From Chaenocephalus aceratus (Eukaryota; Chordata; Actinopteri; Perciformes; Channichthyidae): a DNA stretch of 64,000 nt. The stretch covers positions 8,919,676-8,983,675 of the forward strand of contig CM043807.1 of the NCBI GenBank assembly GCA_023974075.1, in the 5' to 3' direction. Shown piece after piece: positions 58,501-64,000 of this stretch; position 1 is the stretch's first letter, and each line of letters starts with the position of its first letter. Made by a program: the position numbers and the translations under genes. Under the pieces are notes generated by a model that saw only the letters and a program-made list of their open reading frames with translations, made no database searches and had not been told where the DNA came from.

Positions 58501-60864
58501 TAAGATGGCAGCGTGGTGTGAAATGAGAGCCCTGTAGCAGAGAGGAGAAACAAGGTGATTGGTGCTTCATTGGGGCAATTACTAATGCCCGAGGCTCTCT
58601 GGCACTGGAGGGGCTCTCTTTAAAAATGCAGGCAGCATTAGGAGTGGAGATGGCCGCTGAGGAGCGACTGCACTCTCTGGCTCCTCATTGGCCACCCAGC
58701 TGGTTTGATCCGATTCATTTGCCTTCGGTACCCTGCATGTCTCCATCCCATTACATGAACAGCCATCTCATGGGGTTCACACGGGTCCTGTTGTTAAGTC
58801 TGAGGGAAAATGTAACAAGTCAGCAGAGATCAGCGAGTCATGGCTGGAAGTTTCACGGCAGAAAAAGAAAGAAAAAGGATGTGTGTGTCTTCCTCTGGCA
58901 GCATGTAGGAATCCGATGACTTCTGTGTCACATTCACAAAGGCCATTCTTTTGTGTCTCCTTGTCGCCAGTGTTCAATTCATTCAAACGGTGAGACAGCA
59001 TTCACTCAAAGTCAATCGCAGCGCATTGGCTCACAACCGCTCCTTTTCTATAACCACACAATTACAATATGTATGAGAACTCCTGCTGATGGAAAGAGTA
59101 TTTCACCGTCGTCGTCCCCCCCCCTCCCCTTGCTCTCTATCTCCCCTTTTCTTTTGTGGTCCTCATTCTTTTCTGTGGGCTTATTTTAATGAAAAATGTG
59201 TTGGTGAATCGCTCGGGCATTCGGCTGATTTGTAATTTCTACAACGCGCTGACGTGAATAACTATGAGCTGGCCCTAAAGACACTGACAGCGGGCAGAAT
59301 AAATACATTAGGAAACACAGGAGAATAAGGGGCAGAATCCCTTCTCCCGTTGCCCCACTTTGCCCCTGAGCCTCTCGCGTAAATGGTGTAAAAAGCATTG
59401 AAAAATGAAATGTTCATTACAATGAGATAGTGAGAGAAAAGCATGAGGAAAAGACTGCATTCTAAAGAGGAGTGAACACAAGGGAGCGCAAATGTTCCCA
59501 TCGGGGAGAATATCTTCTAATACACCTCTGCCGGGGGAAGATTAGTGATAGCGAGTGCATGATTGTGGGTGGGGGGGAAGGCGTTACAAATACTCCTACC
59601 ACCCCCTGCTTCTGCTGCACCGCCTCTCCTTCATTTCATTAAAGCTCGCTGCTATAATATGCATCAGAATTGCTACTAAGTAACGGCTCGTTCCTGTGCA
59701 GGCGAGTGAAATCTCAATCATTTGCACTTGAGGGCTGTGTCCTGGCGAGAGATGACTTATTCATGACACAGTATTCGCACCGGGGGAAGATTATCTACCC
59801 ACGGGGCCCAGCCTCCCACCAAGGGCATTCTAAAGAAACGTTAACCTGTGGTACAGCACTTAATGTGTTGCCTAAAGCGTATTCTTTCTCAAACAAAAGA
59901 GAGACAATACCAGAGGGATAATACTTTCAGAAAGGCACTTGGAGTGGTCAGAAGCTTGTTCTGTCCACATAGGTACGGATACGGCAGGGAGTGTATTAGG
60001 TAACAGTTAGTCCAATCCTTATGCATGCCACCAGATGAGATTTTGGTATTGGATGTGCTGTGGTTTTTCTATTAATATGCCGGGAGGTATTGGCAATCAC
60101 GTTTGTGCACGGGTCTGTCTGGAGAGCAGAGAGGTGGAAGGCATTGGCAGTGTGGGAATAATAACATGATTGCAAAACTAAGAAGATACAAACGCAGTAT
60201 CACCTCTGTGACTACAGTATGTGACACATTAATCGCACTTAGTTCCATTCACCTGGAACCCCAGGTGTAAAACAAATCCTGATTAGATTGTATGTCATCC
60301 TGTTGGAATATAAAACCTCTGCATCCTGAGGCAGCACAAGTATCACACCTACACTCAAGTGAGAGGCTTCCTAGGAAAATCCAATGAACCCCACACCCTA
60401 GAACACATGCACACACACTCAGACATCCTTCATCATCATGACACATTGATTGCCATTTTGTTTTGTATGTATATCTGTATCTGCGGTAATCCCAACCGAG
60501 CCAGGGCAGAGAACTCTGGGTAATGCTGGCACCTGCTCCTGGGACAGCAACCATTTCATGGCTGGTCACGCTGGCCTCTCCCAGCACTGTGGTGTGATCG
60601 ATCCACACTCTCTTCCTGCCTCCCCCTGCCCCCCCCCCCCTCTCTCCCAGGACACTGAGCCGGCCCACGCAGTGATGCATTTGATTGCACAGCACCTCAC
60701 CAGGCCACCTCATCAAAAGCCTGATCCAGGGAGAGCTTTGTGGGGAGTACGTTTGGTGGAGCTATCTCTAGTGGAAACCTGTGGATAGGATGAACTCTGC
60801 TTAAAACTTTATAAACTAACGAGAAGAACATTCTCACAAAAGACAACATGTGGTGTCATACTAT
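52584..60864. other. longest repeat-poor stretch; no gene found
   Basis: Over 8 kb without transposon ends, LINE tails or protein-family-like frames, apart from short simple repeats. 58580-58840 and 59180-59790 are complex, non-repetitive and rich in paired homeobox-like ATTA/TAAT cores. This texture suggests intronic or intergenic regulatory DNA, by inference only. Confidence 0.4.
53876..53924 (+). repeat. A-rich (CAAAA)n-like simple repeat
   Basis: GACAAAAACAAAAACAAAAC-type run of about 50 bp. Low-complexity only. Confidence 0.85.
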
Positions 60865-61039
60865 CAGGGCGCAAGAGGTGGGAGAAGTACTCTTGTACTT
60901 CAGTCAAAGTAGAAGTACCAGAGTGTAGGAATACTCTGTAAAAGTCCTGCATTCAAAATGTTACTCAGGTAAAAGTTAAAACAATTATGAGCATTAAAAT
61001 ATACTTAAAGTACCAAAAGTAACAGTACTCATTATGCAG

Positions 61040-61042
<3 letters not shown>

Positions 61043-61074
<32 letters not shown>
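61043..61074 (-). repeat. (TGAT)8 LINE tail
   Basis: Eight CAAT units on the plus strand immediately beside the LINE 3' terminus. Confidence 0.95.
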
Positions 61075-61657
61075 GTTTATTTATATAGCCCAATATCACA
61101 AATGTTACATTTGTCTCAGTGGTCTTCACAGTGTGTACAGAATATCAGTATGACAATACGACACCCTCTGTCCTTAGACCCTCACATCGTACAAGGAAAA
61201 ACTTCCAAAGAAAACCCAGTTTAAAGGGAAAAATGGGAGAAACCTCAGGGAGAGCAACAGAGGAGGGATCCCTCTCCCAGGACGGACAGACGTGCAATAG
61301 ATGCCGTGTGTAAATTGAAAAGATAATACATTTGCAACATAGGTAGTCCAGATGTTTGGAAATGCATGTGTGTATAATAGGAAGATGAATCCACGAGGAT
61401 ATCCATCCAGGACCTATGATCCAGGACCACAGCCACGACTCAAGATCCAGCGCTCGCGATCCAGGACACAGGACCGCAGGATCATCCATGACTCCGGATC
61501 CCAGCGTATATAGACACCAAAAAGAAGGACATTTGGGGAAGCTGGGTTAATCGGAACATGAGAGTACACGGGTATAGACAGAGAGAAGGAAGAAGTAAGA
61601 TGTCCCCCGACAAACTAAGCCTATATCAGCAAAACTAGGGGCTGAATCTAATCAGCC

Positions 61658-63358
61658 CTAACTATAAGCTTTATCAAAAAGGAAGGTCTTAAGCGCACTC
61701 TTAAAAACGGATAGGGTGTCTGCCGCCCGAACACAAACTGGAAGCTGATTCCACAAATGTGGAGCTTGATAAGAAAAGGCTCTGGCTCCCATTGTACTTT
61801 TAGAGATTCTAGGAACAACCAACAACCCTGCATTCTTGGAACGCAATGCCCTAGTAGGACAGTAGGGTATAATGAGTTCTTTAAGGTAAGATGGCGCCTG
61901 CCCATTAAGGGCTTTGTAGGTGAGAAGAAGAATTTTTAATTCTATCCTGTGTTCTATAGGGAGCCAGTGTAAGGCAGCCAGAACAGGAGTAATGTGGTCC
62001 CTTTTCCTAACTCTGGTTAGTACACGAGCCGCAGCATTTTGAATCAGCTGAAGCGACTTGATTGACTTCTTGGTACTCCCTGATAATAAAGAGTTACAAT
62101 AATCCAGCCTAGAAGTAACAAATGCATGGACTAGTTTCTCTGCATCGCTTTGAGGCAAGATATGCCTGATTTTTGCAATGTTACGTAGATGGAAGTAGGC
62201 GGTCCTTGAAATTGATTTTATATGGGCGTTAAAGGATAAATCCTGATCAAATATAACACCAAGATTCCTTACAGTCTCACTGGAGGCCAAATTAATGCCA
62301 TCCATAGTTAGTATATCTTTAGATAATTTGTTTTGTAGATTCTTCGGGCCAAGTACAATAACTTCAGTTTTGGTCGTGTTTAACATCAAAAAGTTTAAGG
62401 TCATCCACGTTTTTAAGTCCTTAAGGCAGTCTTGAATTTTATTTAGATGATTAATTTCATCAGGCTTGATTGATAAATATAGTTGAGTATCATCCGCATA
62501 ACAATGAAAGTTTACAGAATGATTCCTTATAATATTGCCTAACGGAAGCATATATAATGTGAACAAAATAGGTCCGAGCACTGAGCCCTGTGGCACTCCA
62601 TGGCTAACTTTGGTTTGCGTGGAAGATTCATCGTTAACACGTACAAACTGAGAGCGTTCAGATAGATAGGACCTAAACCAGCCTAAAGCAGTTCCCTGTA
62701 TGCCAACTAAGTGCTCTAGTCTTTGCAATAGGATATCATGGTCGATAGTATCAAATGCAGCACTGAGATCGAGCAAAACAAGAATAGAGACAAGTCCCTT
62801 GTCTGAGGCTATTAGAATATCATTTGTGACTTTAACCAGAGCTGTCTCTGTGCTATGATGTGTTCTAAAGCCAGACTGAAAATCTTCAAATAAATCATTG
62901 TTTTTTAAGTAATCACACAACTGTTTTGCGACCGCTTTCTCAAGAATTTTTGAGAGGAACGGAAGATTAGAAATAGGTCTATAGTTGGCTAAAACCTCTG
63001 GATCGAGGTTGTGCTTTTTAAGAAGCGGTTTTATCACTGCTACTTTGAATGATTGTGGAACATAGCCTGATAATAAAGACATATTCATAATATTTAATAA
63101 AGAAGTGCTAATTAATGGAAAAACTTCCTTCAACAGCTTAGTTGGAATTGGGTCTAACATGCACGTTGATGGTTTAGAAGAGAGAATCATTGAATGTAAT
63201 TGTTCAAGGTTAATGGCTGAAAAGCATTCTAGTTTACTATCTAGTGTAATATTAGAACTTACGATTCCGGGAGCTGTTGATAACACTATACTGGTCGAAG
63301 GCAAAAGGTCATTAATTTTGTTTCTAAGAGTAACAATTTTATCGTTAAAAAAGCACAT
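61658..63358 (-). CDS. L2/CR1-type LINE reverse transcriptase, 5'-truncated but open
   Basis: 566 codons from the first Met; the open frame in fact continues upstream to about 63394, a few bases from the insertion edge, so the Met is not the true start. Reverse transcriptase domain: [17 protein letters not shown] at 125-141, [12 protein letters not shown] at 159-170, the catalytic [13 protein letters not shown] at 195-207 (D197), [11 protein letters not shown] at 253-263, and the YADD box at 287-290 (D289, D290). The C-terminal CR1/L2 region follows, with [17 protein letters not shown] at 524-540. It would copy LINE RNA during target-primed integration, but the endonuclease domain, lying N-terminal in full-length proteins, is absent, so it cannot mobilise itself. 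No internal stops: a relatively young insertion. No promoter is likely to remain. Confidence 0.92.
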   Translation of the reverse strand: MCFFNDKIVTLRNKINDLLPSTSIVLSTAPGIVSSNITLDSKLECFSAINLEQLHSMILSSKPSTCMLDPIPTKLLKEVFPLISTSLLNIMNMSLLSGYVPQSFKVAVIKPLLKKHNLDPEVLANYRPISNLPFLSKILEKAVAKQLCDYLKNNDLFEDFQSGFRTHHSTETALVKVTNDILIASDKGLVSILVLLDLSAAFDTIDHDILLQRLEHLVGIQGTALGWFRSYLSERSQFVRVNDESSTQTKVSHGVPQGSVLGPILFTLYMLPLGNIIRNHSVNFHCYADDTQLYLSIKPDEINHLNKIQDCLKDLKTWMTLNFLMLNTTKTEVIVLGPKNLQNKLSKDILTMDGINLASSETVRNLGVIFDQDLSFNAHIKSISRTAYFHLRNIAKIRHILPQSDAEKLVHAFVTSRLDYCNSLLSGSTKKSIKSLQLIQNAAARVLTRVRKRDHITPVLAALHWLPIEHRIELKILLLTYKALNGQAPSYLKELIIPYCPTRALRSKNAGLLVVPRISKSTMGARAFSYQAPHLWNQLPVCVRAADTLSVFKSALKTFLFDKAYS

Positions 63359-63698
63359 AAAATCATTACTACTGAGTGCTATGGAATAGAAGGCTCAATC
63401 GAGCTGATTGGTCCATTTCAGAATAATGTGTGTATGTATTAAAGGTGAAACAAATTTCAATAACCTTATTTACAGCAGGGTATCTTGTTAATTTAATCCA
63501 GGTGTAACTAAAGTTTGATTTAATAGTTGATCCTATCACTAATCTATATCTGTAACTAAAGGTTTTAAATAAATGTAGTGGGGTATAAGTACAAAGTAGC
63601 AACAAATTGAAATACTAGCAAGGTACAAGTCCGTCAAAATTGTACTTGCGTAGAGTACTGTTTAAATGGACTTAGTTACTTTGCACCACTGCAGGGCG

Positions 63699-64000
63699 GT
63701 AGCCGGTATAAAATATGTACAGCATATAACAGAGACAGTTTGAAACAAAATGGGCACAAGTGGAATGCTACCTGAATAATCTTACGGACATGTTTAATTG
63801 ATGCGCTTCATCCTGAGTCTACATTGTATCCAAGCTATAATACAACAATTCCATTTCAACAGTTGCGTTTCCGAGCAACAGCAGCACTCCGGATCATGTC
63901 ACTATGGTCCGGCCGGCCATTCTACAGCACTCGGTGTCCTTCAGTTAGCCGTGTCGTTGCTTCAGACTGCTCATTAAATGATTCAGTGGGCTGTCCCAGC
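63699..64000. other. unique sequence to the window edge
   Basis: No repeat or coding signal recognised. Confidence 0.4.

Larger units (their letters stand above)
61043..63406 (-). mobile_element. L2-type LINE, 5'-truncated, inserted in RepA
   Basis: The minus strand holds a reverse transcriptase ORF, a 3' UTR of about 600 bp with short GATCCAGGAC-like repeats (61400-61500), a GGGCTATATAAATAAACATT terminus and a (TGAT)8 tail (61043-61074 on the plus strand). Microsatellite-like tails instead of poly-A are typical of CR1/L2 LINEs. GATT flanks both sides (61039-61042, 63407-63410). The endonuclease and ORF1 are missing. Confidence 0.93.
60872..63691. mobile_element. RepA copy 3: Tol2-like hAT MITE split by a LINE
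   Basis: The left end CAAGAGGTGGGAGAAGTACT and the minus-strand right end CAGTGGTGCAAAGTAACTAA are imperfect inverted repeats. CAGGGCG directly abuts both (60865-60871 and 63692-63698), a 7-bp exact or 8-bp one-mismatch target duplication as expected for hAT. Without the LINE (61043-63406) the element is about 456 bp and aligns with copies 1 and 2. Confidence 0.88.

Noticed and set aside
60249..60716. 155-codon minus-strand frame
   Set aside because: Gly/Arg-rich part comes from a poly-C tract on the other strand; no family resemblance.

Overview
The window reads as nuclear DNA of a ray-finned fish. The evidence is several Tc1-like elements of types widespread in teleosts, CR1/L2-type and L1-type LINEs, many hAT-type non-autonomous elements, a long (TG)n microsatellite and a low gene density typical of vertebrates. 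No host protein-coding exon, rRNA, tRNA or CRISPR array could be supported. The only long open frames with recognisable protein families belong to transposable elements. Species cannot be fixed from sequence alone; a percomorph-like teleost is a guess.

Layout. 1-8.4 kb: unique sequence with a TIR repeat (called RepB here, 1518-2471) interrupted by a 431-bp hAT element with a perfect 8-bp target duplication, a Tol2-like hAT MITE (RepA copy 1, 4841-5636) carrying a LINE tail, and another LINE tail. 8.45-10.45 kb: decayed 3' half of an L1-type LINE. 10.5-15.6 kb: mostly unique, with a (TG)n tract. 15.6-17.35 kb: a complete 627-bp MITE (RepC) and a LINE 3' end. 17.4-21.2 kb: unique sequence with a possible regulatory element (PBX/MEIS site) and an odd inverted-repeat region. 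21.2-21.9 kb: a young TTAA-flanked element with perfect 31-bp TIRs and an exon-like internal ORF. 24.27-25.05 kb: a hAT derivative with a perfect 8-bp TSD. 27.7-32.7 kb: a dense patchwork of hAT remnants, tandem repeats and LINE tails. 33.9-34.5 kb: RepB copy 2. 40.7-41.5 kb: a G-run minisatellite.

42.7-49.3 kb is the most structured part. Two Tc1 elements in opposite orientation (one with an intact 337-residue DD34E transposase frame, one broken) bracket 2.4 kb. The two halves of one RepC MITE abut the matching outer and inner ends of those Tc1 copies, which is the pattern expected if the interval was inverted by recombination between the inverted Tc1 copies. 50.98-52.58 kb is a third Tc1-like element of a different family with a frameshifted transposase. 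52.6-60.9 kb is the longest stretch with no recognisable repeat. 60.87-63.69 kb is RepA copy 3, split by a 5'-truncated L2-type LINE whose 566-residue reverse transcriptase frame is still open.

Nothing here works as an operon or pathway. The elements relate to one another by nesting, which gives a relative chronology (LINE after RepA; hAT after RepB; Tc1 after RepC; an unidentified 385-bp insert after a LINE tail).
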